Below, piece by piece: positions 56,483-64,000 of a stretch of 64,000 bases of DNA. Origin of the DNA: Solitalea agri (GTDB lineage Bacteria > Bacteroidota > Bacteroidia > Sphingobacteriales > Sphingobacteriaceae); the NCBI RefSeq assembly GCF_023914155.1, contig NZ_JAMWYS010000058.1, positions 124,001 to 188,000 on the forward strand. The letters run 5' to 3'. Numbering within the stretch: position 1 is the first letter of the stretch; the number at the start of each line of letters is the position of its first letter. The notes below the pieces were generated by a model that had not been told where the DNA came from, made no database searches, and saw nothing but the letters and a program-made list of their open reading frames with translations. Position numbers and translations under genes: made by a program.

Positions 56483-56647
56483 ATTTATTTTTCTACAACT
56501 TATTTGCGATTAAAAATAAGTAAAACTTCAATACTTATCTGGTTAACCGCGATTTATATTTAGGGACTTTTATTTATCCTATGATGAAAACTTATCACAA
56601 TGCTTAAATGAATGTTAAGCCTGATAAGTTATAGTAGAAGTAAAAGA

Positions 56648-56681
56648 AAAAGAGCCGTCGGATATAAAAGACGGCTCTTTT
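56648..56681 (-). terminator. terminator between rpsO and pnp
   Basis: Arms AAAAGAGCCGTC and GACGGCTCTTTT with a 10-base loop and U-run on the minus strand. It may make pnp partly independent of rpsO. Confidence 0.9.
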
Positions 56682-56696
56682 CAATAAAATCTTAAA

Positions 56697-56966
56697 CTAT
56701 CTTCTTAAATCTAGTTCTTTGATAATTGCACGGTAACGAGCAATGTCTTTCTTCATTAGATAATCTAATTGTGAACGACGTTTACCAACTAGTTTCTGAA
56801 CGGCTAACTGCGTACCAAAGTCTTTTTTATTTTTCTTTAAGTGTTCAGTCAAATGTTTAATGCGGTGCGTAAACAACGCGATTTGACCTTCTGCAGAACC
56901 AGTGTTAGTTTCACTCTGGCCGTGTTTTTTAAAGATTTCTTTCTTTACTTCTGAACTTAAATACAT
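56697..56966 (-). CDS. rpsO: 30S ribosomal protein S15
   Basis: An 89-residue S15, with the conserved GSAEGQIALFTHRIKHLTEH and a basic C-terminus (DIARYRAIIKELDLRR). It binds the 16S rRNA central domain and often represses its own mRNA. Confidence 0.98.
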   Translation of the reverse strand: MYLSSEVKKEIFKKHGQSETNTGSAEGQIALFTHRIKHLTEHLKKNKKDFGTQLAVQKLVGKRRSQLDYLMKKDIARYRAIIKELDLRR

Positions 56967-57010
56967 TCTTGAATGGTATTAAAGCGTTAAACAAATAATT
57001 AATTGAGGTG

Positions 57011-57018
57011 CAAAGATA
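57011..57018 (-). promoter_or_regulatory. putative -7 box for rpsO
   Basis: TATCTTTG on the minus strand, 44 bases ahead of rpsO. The -33 position is T-rich but not exact. Confidence 0.5.
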
Positions 57019-57064
57019 AAACTAAATAACGGAAAACGAAAAGCAGCCCTCAATTAATACTTGT

Positions 57065-57535
57065 TTATTTTATTAATGGTATTGAACCTGCCAAATCATA
57101 TTTAGCAATTGCCTCGAGTTTATTTTCCGTTTGAAAATACTTTGCCACCACTTTACCTGGTAAAACTTTCTGAAATTTTTTAATGTATTTATTTTCAAGT
57201 GACAGGTGCTGCTTTTGAATTGATTGAAATTGTTTAGTAAGAGCCAGCGCTTCATCATCCGTAATTGTATCATAAGATTTAGCGTAATCTTCAATCAGCT
57301 TAATACTTTGATCATTTAATGAGGCCTTTGCTGTTTGAAATTCACGATACAAAGGCCAAAAAACAGTTGATTGTTCCTCGGTTAGATTCATAGCCTGAGA
57401 AACTACATCTTGTTTCATGGTTTGCAGTGCACTCCGTGTTACTTCCAATTGCGATTTAGCATCTTGGGCAAAACTTTTCTGAGTTATAAAAACAGCAAAT
57501 AATGATACAAAGAGAGAGAGCGTAAGTTTTTTCAT
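57065..57535 (-). CDS. exported Spy/CpxP-like helical protein
   Basis: A 156-residue exported protein with a signal peptide ending near TQKSFAQ. The mature part is almost all helix and carries NLTEEQSTVFWPLY near residue 50, similar to the LTxxQ motif of Spy/CpxP periplasmic chaperones. It is also rich in aromatic and charged residues (KKFQKVLPGKVVAKYF). This resemblance is weak, so the chaperone role is an inference. Confidence 0.6.
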   Translation of the reverse strand: MKKLTLSLFVSLFAVFITQKSFAQDAKSQLEVTRSALQTMKQDVVSQAMNLTEEQSTVFWPLYREFQTAKASLNDQSIKLIEDYAKSYDTITDDEALALTKQFQSIQKQHLSLENKYIKKFQKVLPGKVVAKYFQTENKLEAIAKYDLAGSIPLIK

Positions 57536-57689
57536 AACGAATAAAATGTTAAGTTATTGATAATCACAAGGTAAATAAATTTCAGAAGAGAATAAGGGCT
57601 TTCTTTCAATTTAGTTTATTGTAATAAACGTGTTATTAAGCAACTAATGGTGTTGTTTTTGGCACTTATTAGTAATAAAATGAAATGAT

Positions 57690-58208
57690 ATGAAAAAAGT
57701 TGTGTTTTTGATTGTTGCTCTCGTCTCATTAGTTTGTTCAAGGTCAGCGGCCCAAGTATCTGTAAATGTTAGCATTGGCACCCCGCCAATGTGGGCTCCT
57801 TATGGTTATACCGAGGCTCGTTATTATTATTTACCGGATGTTGAATGTTATTATGATGTTGTTGACGCCCATTTTATCTACAATAATGGTAACGCCTGGG
57901 TAAGGGTTTCCTCATTGCCTGCTCGTTATCGAAATTATGATCTATATGCCGGTTATAAGGTTGTGCTTGAGTATAATGGAGCGAATCCTTATCGGTATTT
58001 CAGCACGCATAGAGCCCGTTATCCATATGGCTACTGCGGACCTCGTCAGGTAACCTACAGAGAATATTGCCGTCATGAAGACCGGTATCGTCACATCCCT
58101 CCTGGACATTGGAAAAATGGTAAATGGAGAGATGAAGTTCGGTATTCAGAACATTATGAAGGACATCATGATCGTGGGCATGGCCATGGCAAAAAACATC
58201 ATCATTGA
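57690..58208 (+). CDS. exported Tyr/His-rich protein
   Basis: A 172-residue exported protein; the signal peptide ends near RSAAQ. The mature protein is rich in Tyr, Arg and His and ends in a His-Gly tail (GHHDRGHGHGKKHHH), which could bind metal ions. The middle (RYYYLPDVECYYDVVDAHF) recurs in Bacteroidota exported proteins of unknown role, to my knowledge. No family is assigned. Confidence 0.7.
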   Translation: MKKVVFLIVALVSLVCSRSAAQVSVNVSIGTPPMWAPYGYTEARYYYLPDVECYYDVVDAHFIYNNGNAWVRVSSLPARYRNYDLYAGYKVVLEYNGANPYRYFSTHRARYPYGYCGPRQVTYREYCRHEDRYRHIPPGHWKNGKWRDEVRYSEHYEGHHDRGHGHGKKHHH

Positions 58209-58334
58209 TTAAACATTTCTCCTGAAATAAGTTGACGATTTTGAATAATTATCCCGGTTTCAGAATGGAAACTGGGATTTTTCGTTATAAGCATTTTGAA
58301 TTGAACTCATTCACCCCCTTTTTGTTTCTAAATG

Positions 58335-59057
58335 TTATCCCAAACCCGCGGCTGCATTATCCATATAAATGCAAAAACTCGGATGGTTACGAAGCAGGCT
58401 TGCAGGGACTTCCGTTGTAATCGCTCCTTCAATTACTTTTTTCACTATGGAAGATTTTTTTTCGCCACTAACCATCAATATCACATGTTTGGCGTCCATA
58501 ATAGAGGCAACACCAAGGGTTAATCCGGTTAACAGTTTTTTTTGTGATGAGAAATATTTTTGACCCACTTCTTGCGTCACCGTATCCAGTGTGGAAACAT
58601 GTGAATATAAATCAGAAGAAGTTCCAGGTTCATTCATACCTATGTGCCCGTTCATACCCAAACCCAGCACAACTACATCAATGCCTTTATGATGGTCGAT
58701 AAATTCCTCTATACGTTCACATTCTACAATGGGATTTTCTACTTTCCCATTAAAAAAAACAATGTTTTCTTCAGGGGTTTGGATTGGAAAGAAGAGCTGT
58801 TTATTTAAATAAAATCGGCAGCTGCCTTCATCCTCGCCATTCATTCCTCCCCATTCATCCAAGCCCACAAATCGCCAGTTCGACGTGTTAATAATGCCTT
58901 GTTGCTGTTGTTTTACTAATTCAGCATATAAACCCGCCGGAGTATCTCCAGAAGCGGGGCAGAATAAAGGCGTACCAGCCTTGCTTAAATACTGAACCAC
59001 ATCATTTGCCACCTGCAGCGACAAGTCTTCGTATGTATCGGCTACAATAATTTTCAT
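58335..59057 (-). CDS. glucosamine-6-phosphate deaminase-like protein (NagB family)
   Basis: A 240-residue sugar-phosphate isomerase/deaminase of the NagB/6-phosphogluconolactonase superfamily. Key parts are FCPASGDTPAGLYAEL near residue 36, FVGLDEWGG near residue 65 and VLGLGMNGHIGMNEPG near residue 135, all in the NagB layout. It would convert glucosamine 6-phosphate to fructose 6-phosphate and ammonia. It is shorter than the Escherichia coli enzyme (266 residues), and the allosteric site cannot be confirmed. It is next to the accessory segment. Confidence 0.87.
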   Translation of the reverse strand: MKIIVADTYEDLSLQVANDVVQYLSKAGTPLFCPASGDTPAGLYAELVKQQQQGIINTSNWRFVGLDEWGGMNGEDEGSCRFYLNKQLFFPIQTPEENIVFFNGKVENPIVECERIEEFIDHHKGIDVVVLGLGMNGHIGMNEPGTSSDLYSHVSTLDTVTQEVGQKYFSSQKKLLTGLTLGVASIMDAKHVILMVSGEKKSSIVKKVIEGAITTEVPASLLRNHPSFCIYMDNAAAGLG

Positions 59058-59118
59058 GGATAATTTGAATAGTGATTTTCAGAAACGTCCTTTCTCACCC
59101 ATGCATCCGTTGTTATTT

Positions 59119-59319
59119 TTATGTATTCACGAAGGAATCATTTAAAAGTACAAATAATACAAGGGGCGCAGACCGGCCGTATGCAACAAATATTAAGATC
59201 TCATTCAGAATATCGCCAAAATCTATTTTATCATCCCTTACAAGCCAATCGAGCTCACCATTGGGGCCTTCTATAAAGCCATCAAGTGTCATTGCTACAT
59301 TTAGTATTACTCTTCTCAT
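59119..59319 (-). pseudogene. truncated dihydrofolate-reductase-family gene (RibD C-terminal-like)
   Basis: The first 40 residues read RRVILNVAMTLDGFIEGPNG, then LDWLVRDDKIDFGDILNEI, a clear match to the start of the YyaP/YwjB-type dihydrofolate reductase-like family. After that the sequence (LIFVAYGRSAPLVLFVLL) loses the family pattern and stops after 66 residues, against about 180 in intact members. The gene has lost its 3' part, possibly by rearrangement at the edge of the accessory segment. Confidence 0.72.
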
Positions 59320-59339
59320 TCAGTTTCACATTAGAATTT

Positions 59340-59607
59340 GAAAGTTCCTAAACAATAACCGTAACGTACCAGATTGCCGATGGCGAGGGCCAAAATTTAC
59401 TTCCCTGTAAAAACCAATCGTTTCGGGTAAGGGAACTTACTCCCTATGCGAACGAACATGGCCATTTTCACCTGAAAAAAGGCTCAAAAAAAAGCAGGAC
59501 ACTCCTCCTGCTTCCAATTTCTTCAATACCTCCTACGACAAGTCCATAAGACCCACCGCTACCGAAGATTCCGTTCAACACAGCCTTCATCGCTCTTCCT
59601 GCGGACA
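59340..59607. other. relatively GC-rich non-coding stretch downstream of the helicase gene
   Basis: Within 59521-59620, 51 of 100 bases are G or C, against an AT-rich window as a whole. The stretch has inverted and repeated short words (AGGGA at 59430 with TCCCT at 59441, and TTCCCT at 59401). A 40-codon frame on the minus strand (59468-59590, starting MKAVLNGIFGSGGSYG) follows a weak AGGAAG, but the terminator hairpin lies within its 3' end, so it is not called as a gene. Confidence 0.45.
59492..59513 (-). terminator. terminator of the helicase module
   Basis: Arms AAGCAGGA and TCCTGCTT with a 6-base loop; a long U-run follows on the minus strand. Confidence 0.8.
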
Positions 59608-61644
59608 CTACGAACGCTTAGTTTTTACTGGCTGGTGTTCTTTCTGTTGTGATTGTTCGCCCGTTTTTATTTTCTTAATTAAGTCGTTTGCTTTGTCACT
59701 CAATACTGCACTCTCTGTTGTTGTAATTACATTGTCAAATACTCCGAGGTCTTTAAAAATTTGCTTTTTCTCTTGCCAGTTTTCGTTGTATTGCTCGTCA
59801 CCTAATAGTCCAAGGTGTTCCCAAAACCAAGTCTTACCGTTATGTCTAATTGTAAAGTCTGGTTCTTTCCATTGGCTTTCGTTGTAGTAGAGTTTTTCTT
59901 CATATTGAAAGTCTATAGCCGAACGGTATAGAATGTTTGCAATAATTACTTCTGATTTAGAACGAACCCAAATTCCGTTTTCTGTCTTATGTATTTTTCC
60001 AAGCAAATGCTTATTTACTCCTAAGTATCTGCCTATTTCTTGGTGTAATGATTGTGAACTGTCAAAGTTGTCAAGCAAATAAACAAGATAGTCTAAAAGA
60101 TTATGCTTGTATTCTTTCTTTCTAGCTGTCTCTTTATTTATATTTTCAATTTGCTCTGTTGTCAATTCTGCTTCGGTTGCTTTTATTAACAAGCATTTAT
60201 CAAGGTTTTTGCTTAAAGTTGCTTGCTCGTCAACCAGTGCTTTGTAAGTGATATTGAAAAATTCTTTACAAGATAAACCTGCATTCTCCGACCTTGCCAA
60301 AACGGGGATTACCATCCCTGTTTTTGAAGAATCAACAATTTCTTTTAAACGAGAATTTGAGTTTGATTTAAAAACTTTCAAGTTTGTGAAGCCTTTTCCG
60401 TCAATTGATATAGCATTGCAATTCAAGAAATATGGTAATGCAGATTGTAATTCTTCTTCCGAAAAATATTGAAGTGTTTTTCTTCCTACTTCATTGTTTG
60501 TGGCTTTGGTAAAAAGGTGCTTTAATTCATCTTGGTTTGGAAAAGATTTGTCAATAAAGTGAGTTTTTCGAACTTGAACATTTTTGTTGGAATAGAGCAT
60601 ATATGCTGTTGCTCCTTTTTGGTCACGGCCTGCTCTTCCTATTTCTTGATAATATTGTTCAATAGATTCGGGCAACATAAAATGAATTACAACACGAATG
60701 TTAGGAATGTCAATACCCATTCCAAAAGCGTTAGTAGCAAAAACTAGGTTTGTCGAACCTTCTCTGTATTCTGATATTATTCTTTGCCGTTCAGAACTGG
60801 TCATATCTCCGTGAAAGGACAAAGCATTAAAACCTTTCTGATTTGCGACTTCACATAAATCTTCAACGCCTCCTTTGTGATATTTGCGATACAAATAAAC
60901 TAATACCTTTTCGGTTTTGTGGTCATCAATTATCTCCCAAATCCTTTCTCGTTTTTCATCTTCATTTGTTAGTTTTTCAACTTTCAAATCAATGTCAAAA
61001 CGAAGAAGAACATCATCTTTTAATATTGATTGTTTATTAATTTGAAAATCATTCGTTACGTCAATAAGCTCTCTTGGGTTAATGGTCGCAGTAAGTCCAA
61101 GAACTTTTGGTCGCTGATTTTCAAAAACGGATTCTAAAAAAGTTGGTATATGCTTATAAAATGGTCTAAAATCAAAGCCCCACTGACTAATACAATGCAC
61201 TTCATCTATTACAACTAATTTTATCTTGTCCTTTTGCAAAGAAATGCAATACTCAAAAAATCCATCTGTAGACATTCTTTCAGGACTGACAAAAATAAAA
61301 TCAGGATTGGATTCACCTTTTGCGAATGCCTTGAGTTGCTTAATTTGCTCAGAAGCACCCATACCACCGTGAATAGCCAAAACATTACAGCCGGAGGCTG
61401 TAAGTTTTTCGGCTTGTTCATCTATTAATGCGATTAGCGGAGAAACCACCAAACAGGTTCCTTTTAACGCTTTAGCACCAACCCAGTATATCAATGATTT
61501 TCCACCACCTGTTGGCATTACAGCCAAAGTTGAACCGTTCGAGATAACTTGATTGATTACTTTCTCTTGAAAAGGTTTTAGAGAAAACTGTCTTGCTAAG
61601 GCAGGAAATTCCTTTTCAAAAACTTCAACAGCTTTAGTAGTCAT
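59608..61644 (-). CDS. RecQ-type DNA helicase fused to a PD-(D/E)XK-like nuclease domain
   Basis: A 678-residue superfamily 2 helicase. RecQ motifs: Walker A PTGGGKS (44-50), DEVH box 147-150 (RecQ uses DEAH), TAT 185-187 and QEIGRAGRD (333-341). The usual RecQ zinc-finger Cys cluster and HRDC domain are absent. A middle region (about 380-550) is not recognised. The C-terminal 120 residues look like a restriction-endonuclease fold: E565 (SKSEVIIANIL), D596 (EPDFTIR) and E609-H610 (WFWEHLG), similar to domains at the ends of some helicases. This would make a helicase-nuclease. It overlaps the upstream 324-residue gene by 11 bases. The nuclease assignment was made by eye. Confidence 0.85.
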   Translation of the reverse strand: MTTKAVEVFEKEFPALARQFSLKPFQEKVINQVISNGSTLAVMPTGGGKSLIYWVGAKALKGTCLVVSPLIALIDEQAEKLTASGCNVLAIHGGMGASEQIKQLKAFAKGESNPDFIFVSPERMSTDGFFEYCISLQKDKIKLVVIDEVHCISQWGFDFRPFYKHIPTFLESVFENQRPKVLGLTATINPRELIDVTNDFQINKQSILKDDVLLRFDIDLKVEKLTNEDEKRERIWEIIDDHKTEKVLVYLYRKYHKGGVEDLCEVANQKGFNALSFHGDMTSSERQRIISEYREGSTNLVFATNAFGMGIDIPNIRVVIHFMLPESIEQYYQEIGRAGRDQKGATAYMLYSNKNVQVRKTHFIDKSFPNQDELKHLFTKATNNEVGRKTLQYFSEEELQSALPYFLNCNAISIDGKGFTNLKVFKSNSNSRLKEIVDSSKTGMVIPVLARSENAGLSCKEFFNITYKALVDEQATLSKNLDKCLLIKATEAELTTEQIENINKETARKKEYKHNLLDYLVYLLDNFDSSQSLHQEIGRYLGVNKHLLGKIHKTENGIWVRSKSEVIIANILYRSAIDFQYEEKLYYNESQWKEPDFTIRHNGKTWFWEHLGLLGDEQYNENWQEKKQIFKDLGVFDNVITTTESAVLSDKANDLIKKIKTGEQSQQKEHQPVKTKRS

Positions 61645-62608
61645 AATGGTAGTTTAGAGAATTTTGTTTTAAGACGTTTATTTCTTCTTGGTGTGTTCTT
61701 GCTACAAAAGATAGAAAGCTGTCAACTGCAACAAATCTGTATTCTATTGGCAAACTAATTCCGTGTTTTGCATATAATTCTTTGAGTTTATTAAATATTC
61801 GTAGTGCATAAAATGCGAAAAGTCCGTAGGGGTAGAAATAATTTTGCTGAGTTGTTCCTTCGTCAGCGTTTATCATCAAGAATTGAGAATCTTCCTTACA
61901 GCCAAATTTCTTTTTGCTACTCAAATAATATAATGACCAAACAGCTTCTCGACTTCGACTAGGATACATTTCTGGGAATAGCTTGAATATAAATTCACTT
62001 TTTATACCACCACCAATAACTCCAAAAGCAGTGCAGCCTTCTTCATCTAAGTCATAATAACCTAAATCATCGCAGTTGTCGATTTTTTCAAATTCTTTAC
62101 CATCATACCAGTCATTTTTCCATTCATTAGCCAACTTGATAATGTTTGAAGTCACTTCAAACAAATGTCCTGGCTGGGCTGTATTAAAGGCAGCTCTAAA
62201 TTTGTCAAGTTCTTTTGCCTGTTTGTTTTGAAGTGTTTTGCGGATAATTGGTATTTGATTTTTTAGGATGGTGTTTTTAAAAGAGTTTACATCGTGTTTG
62301 TATTCTTCAAGTGATTCCAAGTCAAGAATATCTAAATAGGGTTGACGTTCCTTATTAAAGTCATCAATTGCTTCTTTAATTAGTCTATCTAATATTTTTT
62401 TGGTTTCTTTCGGTTTGTTTTTTGGTTTTGAAGTTGAACCAAATTTTGTAGCAAGTTTTTCTGCTTCGCTGTCTTGAATACCGTGTCCGCCTTCAGTGTC
62501 AATATATCGCTGAAAATATTCGGGAATGATTTGTTTCATTTCTTCCCAAACCTTGTCTATATGTTCTTGCTCGTAGCAAATTTCTTCTATGTCGTTCGGA
62601 TAATACAT
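61634..62608 (-). CDS. unknown 324-residue protein paired with the helicase-nuclease
   Basis: I do not recognise this protein. It has no signal or membrane segment. Residues about 40-165 are mostly charged helix (KPKNKPKETKKILDRLIKE), perhaps a coiled coil. The second half is mixed and aromatic-rich, with FGVIGGGIKSEFIFKLFPE, SREAVWSLYYLSSKKKFG and QQNYFYPYGLFAFYALRIF. No nuclease, kinase or NTPase motif could be found. It is the first gene of the pair and its end overlaps the helicase start by 11 bases, so the two are made together and probably act together. Confidence 0.8.
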   Translation of the reverse strand: MYYPNDIEEICYEQEHIDKVWEEMKQIIPEYFQRYIDTEGGHGIQDSEAEKLATKFGSTSKPKNKPKETKKILDRLIKEAIDDFNKERQPYLDILDLESLEEYKHDVNSFKNTILKNQIPIIRKTLQNKQAKELDKFRAAFNTAQPGHLFEVTSNIIKLANEWKNDWYDGKEFEKIDNCDDLGYYDLDEEGCTAFGVIGGGIKSEFIFKLFPEMYPSRSREAVWSLYYLSSKKKFGCKEDSQFLMINADEGTTQQNYFYPYGLFAFYALRIFNKLKELYAKHGISLPIEYRFVAVDSFLSFVARTHQEEINVLKQNSLNYHYDY

Positions 62609-62660
62609 ATTTCTTATTTGTCAGTTTGTTGTTTGAGTGGTAGTCTTTACACTTGCCAGT

Positions 62661-62685
62661 AACGAGTCGCTTTATGCAACTCGTT
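62661..62685. repeat. inverted repeat upstream of the accessory module
   Basis: AACGAGT and ACTCGTT are separated by 11 bases, about 55 bases ahead of the start of the 324-residue gene. It could be an operator, or a mark of insertion of the module. No matching copy was found on the other side of the module. Confidence 0.4.
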
Positions 62686-62923
62686 GTATTTATTTTAAGT
62701 TTAGTTGCGTGTATTTTTCATTTAACTGAATCCTTTCTTCATTTTCAATCATAACAAATCAACGGCTTCTGTCCTCCAAAATAACTATTTTTTCTATATC
62801 TAAATTGTCGTGAGCAGATTCTCTCCCATTTCAAAACTGATACAAATCGCTCATTTACTATGACAAGTAAATCCTCCTAAACAATAAAAAACTAAAGCCG
62901 GAAATTCTCTCCTGCTTTTCCCT

Positions 62924-62931
62924 TAATTTTG
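62924..62931 (+). promoter_or_regulatory. putative -7 box for the thioesterase gene
   Basis: TAATTTTG, an exact TAnnTTTG match, 20 bases before the ATG at 62952. Confidence 0.5.
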
Positions 62932-62951
62932 CAATTCAGAAAAATTAAAGC

Positions 62952-63371
62952 ATGAGTGAAAAACAATATACAGCATTTGAAAGTGAACTAAAGGTTCGTC
63001 CCGATGATATAGATATGAACAATCACGTTCATAACAGTAAATATTTCGATTATGTGTTGGCTGCCCGTTATGATCAGATGGAGCGTTTTTATAAAATGCC
63101 CATGGAAGAGTTTCTGGCTTTGAATTATGGCTGGGTGATCAATACGGCTTTTGTTGAGTACAAACGTCCTTTGTTGCTAGGAGATGTGTTTACCGTAAAA
63201 ACCTGGATCATCAGTATTGCAAAAAAGGATCTGAAAGTTGGGTTTGAAATCCATCGTAATAAAACTGGAAAATTATGTAGCAGTGGCTGGTTTGATTACA
63301 CGATGGTAAATACAAAGACTGGAAGGTCGGAAGTTATTCCTGAGTGGATCATTGAGAAGTACGCTATTTAA
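62952..63371 (+). CDS. acyl-CoA thioesterase, 4HBT family
   Basis: A 139-residue hotdog thioesterase of the 4-hydroxybenzoyl-CoA type. The motif VRPDDIDMNNHVHNSKYFD near residues 14-32 contains the catalytic Asp and the NNHVHNSKY pattern. It would cleave an acyl-CoA or acyl-ACP in the cytoplasm; the substrate is unknown. It is convergent with ddl. Confidence 0.88.
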   Translation: MSEKQYTAFESELKVRPDDIDMNNHVHNSKYFDYVLAARYDQMERFYKMPMEEFLALNYGWVINTAFVEYKRPLLLGDVFTVKTWIISIAKKDLKVGFEIHRNKTGKLCSSGWFDYTMVNTKTGRSEVIPEWIIEKYAI

Positions 63372-63385
63372 TTATTGATTTCGAG

Positions 63386-63431
63386 TTACGGATTTCGGGT
63401 TAATTTTTAAAACGCAACCCGAAATCCGTAA
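63386..63431. terminator. bidirectional terminator between thioesterase and ddl
   Basis: Perfect 16-base arms (TTACGGATTTCGGGTT and complement) with a 14-base loop, between convergent genes. Confidence 0.75.
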
Positions 63432-63440
63432 TTCTAAAAT

Positions 63441-64000
63441 TTATCTCATTGCTTCTTCAATTATCGAAGCGTAGAATTCGCTAATATCCCATCCCATTGC
63501 TGCCACTTGCTGTGGAATTAAACTAGTTTCTGTTTGGCCAGGAACCGTGTTCACTTCAAGGAAATAAAACTCATTGGTTCCATCCTGCAAGAAGAAATCG
63601 ATACGAACCACTCCCCTACAGTTTAACCTTGCATAAGACCTTTTTAAGTTTTGTTGAACAACTTTAAGTGTTTCAGGATCAATATCAGCAGGTGTAATTT
63701 CCTGAGTTAAACCTGGAGTATATTTAGCCTCAAAATCAAAAAACTCGTTTGAACTAATAATTTCAGTTACCGGCAATACGGTTATTTCGTTATTACGCTT
63801 TACCACCCCGCATGAAAACTCACGACCTTTAATAAACTCTTCCACCAGCACCTGACCGTCTTCTTTAAAGGCGCGCTCAATAGCCTCGGCTAATTCTTCC
63901 GCAACTTTTACTTTTGAAGTACCTAAACTCGACCCTCCGTTATTTGGCTTAACGAATACCGGTAGTTTGAGCTTCGACAAAATATCATTGGTACTATAAG
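63441..64000 (-). CDS. ddl: D-alanine-D-alanine ligase, C-terminal part (5' end outside window)
   Basis: The reading frame continues past the window edge, so about 186 residues of the C-terminal two thirds are seen. They include VFVKPNNGGSSLGTSKV, EEFIKGREFSCGVV and YFLEVNTVPGQTETSLIPQ, the ATP-grasp lysine, metal-binding Glu-Asn and substrate loops of Ddl. It joins two D-Ala residues for peptidoglycan. The TTG near 63980 in this frame is an internal Leu and not a start. Confidence 0.95.
   Translation of the reverse strand, partial: YSTNDILSKLKLPVFVKPNNGGSSLGTSKVKVAEELAEAIERAFKEDGQVLVEEFIKGREFSCGVVKRNNEITVLPVTEIISSNEFFDFEAKYTPGLTQEITPADIDPETLKVVQQNLKRSYARLNCRGVVRIDFFLQDGTNEFYFLEVNTVPGQTETSLIPQQVAAMGWDISEFYASIIEEAMR

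Larger units (their letters stand above)
62609..62951. other. divergent interval between the module and the thioesterase gene
   Basis: Holds the inverted repeat at 62661-62685 and a -7 box for the thioesterase gene at 62924-62931. A 43-codon open stretch without a start codon (62745-62875, minus strand; includes RFRYRKNS-like RQFRYRKNSYFGGQ) may be a gene relic, but no family could be named. Confidence 0.4.

Noticed and set aside
59468-59590. 40-codon Gly-rich frame after the helicase gene
   Set aside because: Its 3' end coincides with the terminator stem and U-run, and no homologue is known to me; kept only as part of a region note.

Overview
The window is one contiguous piece of an AT-rich genome, most likely a Bacteroidota chromosome (Sphingobacteriales-like; this is an inference). 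The evidence is the following. Several promoters fit the Bacteroidota -7 box TAnnTTTG. There are many short lipoprotein signals of the S-C type. The DUF6452/DUF6048 pair lies next to rplT. DUF3857 and MORN secreted proteins occur, as do a YogA-like dehydrogenase, a UMF1-type transporter pair and a TetR-TolC-MFP-RND efflux operon. No rRNA, tRNA, CRISPR array or intact insertion sequence was seen.

Layout. 1-6010: housekeeping and metabolic genes (TlpA-like thioredoxin cut by the window edge, hotdog thioesterase, prmC divergent from ribD, IMPACT/YigZ, nucleoside phosphorylase, MDR dehydrogenase). 6011-10765: a decayed gene, then four exported proteins on the minus strand (barrel protein, 2H phosphoesterase-like, HAD phosphatase, arylsulfatase). 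11136-18264: a tightly packed operon of a large TPR-MORN protein and two DUF3857/transglutaminase-like proteins, the second without its catalytic residues. 18336-29775: L,D-transpeptidase, DUF1398, Omp85-like protein, polyphosphate genes (ppk1 and ppx), an H1-like basic protein, YajQ, Hsp20, YceI and the DUF6452/6048 pair. 29888-33094: the thrS-infC-rpmI-rplT operon, with infC apparently starting at AUA. 33305-41227: hybrid histidine kinase, PAP2, DoxX, LutA-like Fe-S protein, two tandem MFS paralogues and GNAT. 41357-47985: an RND efflux operon read from its TetR regulator. 48193-57535: purB, papain-like lipoprotein, serC-serA, rpe, pnp, rpsO. 57690-64000: a secreted His/Tyr-rich protein, nagB-like gene, then an accessory segment (59119-62951), a thioesterase and the C-terminal part of ddl.

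The accessory segment is the best place to look for something new. It holds a RecQ-type helicase fused to a PD-(D/E)XK-like nuclease domain, overlapped by a 324-residue protein of no family I recognise. On one side lie a truncated dihydrofolate-reductase-family gene and a relatively GC-rich non-coding stretch; on the other lie an inverted repeat and non-coding debris. This looks like a small acquired module, perhaps for defence against foreign DNA, but that role is an inference from domains and context only.

Other points of note are divergent, nearly leaderless promoters for prmC and ribD, a TetR-site candidate over its own promoter, decayed DUF4269-like and rhamnose-mutarotase-like fragments, and duplicated MFS genes that kept the same upstream box.
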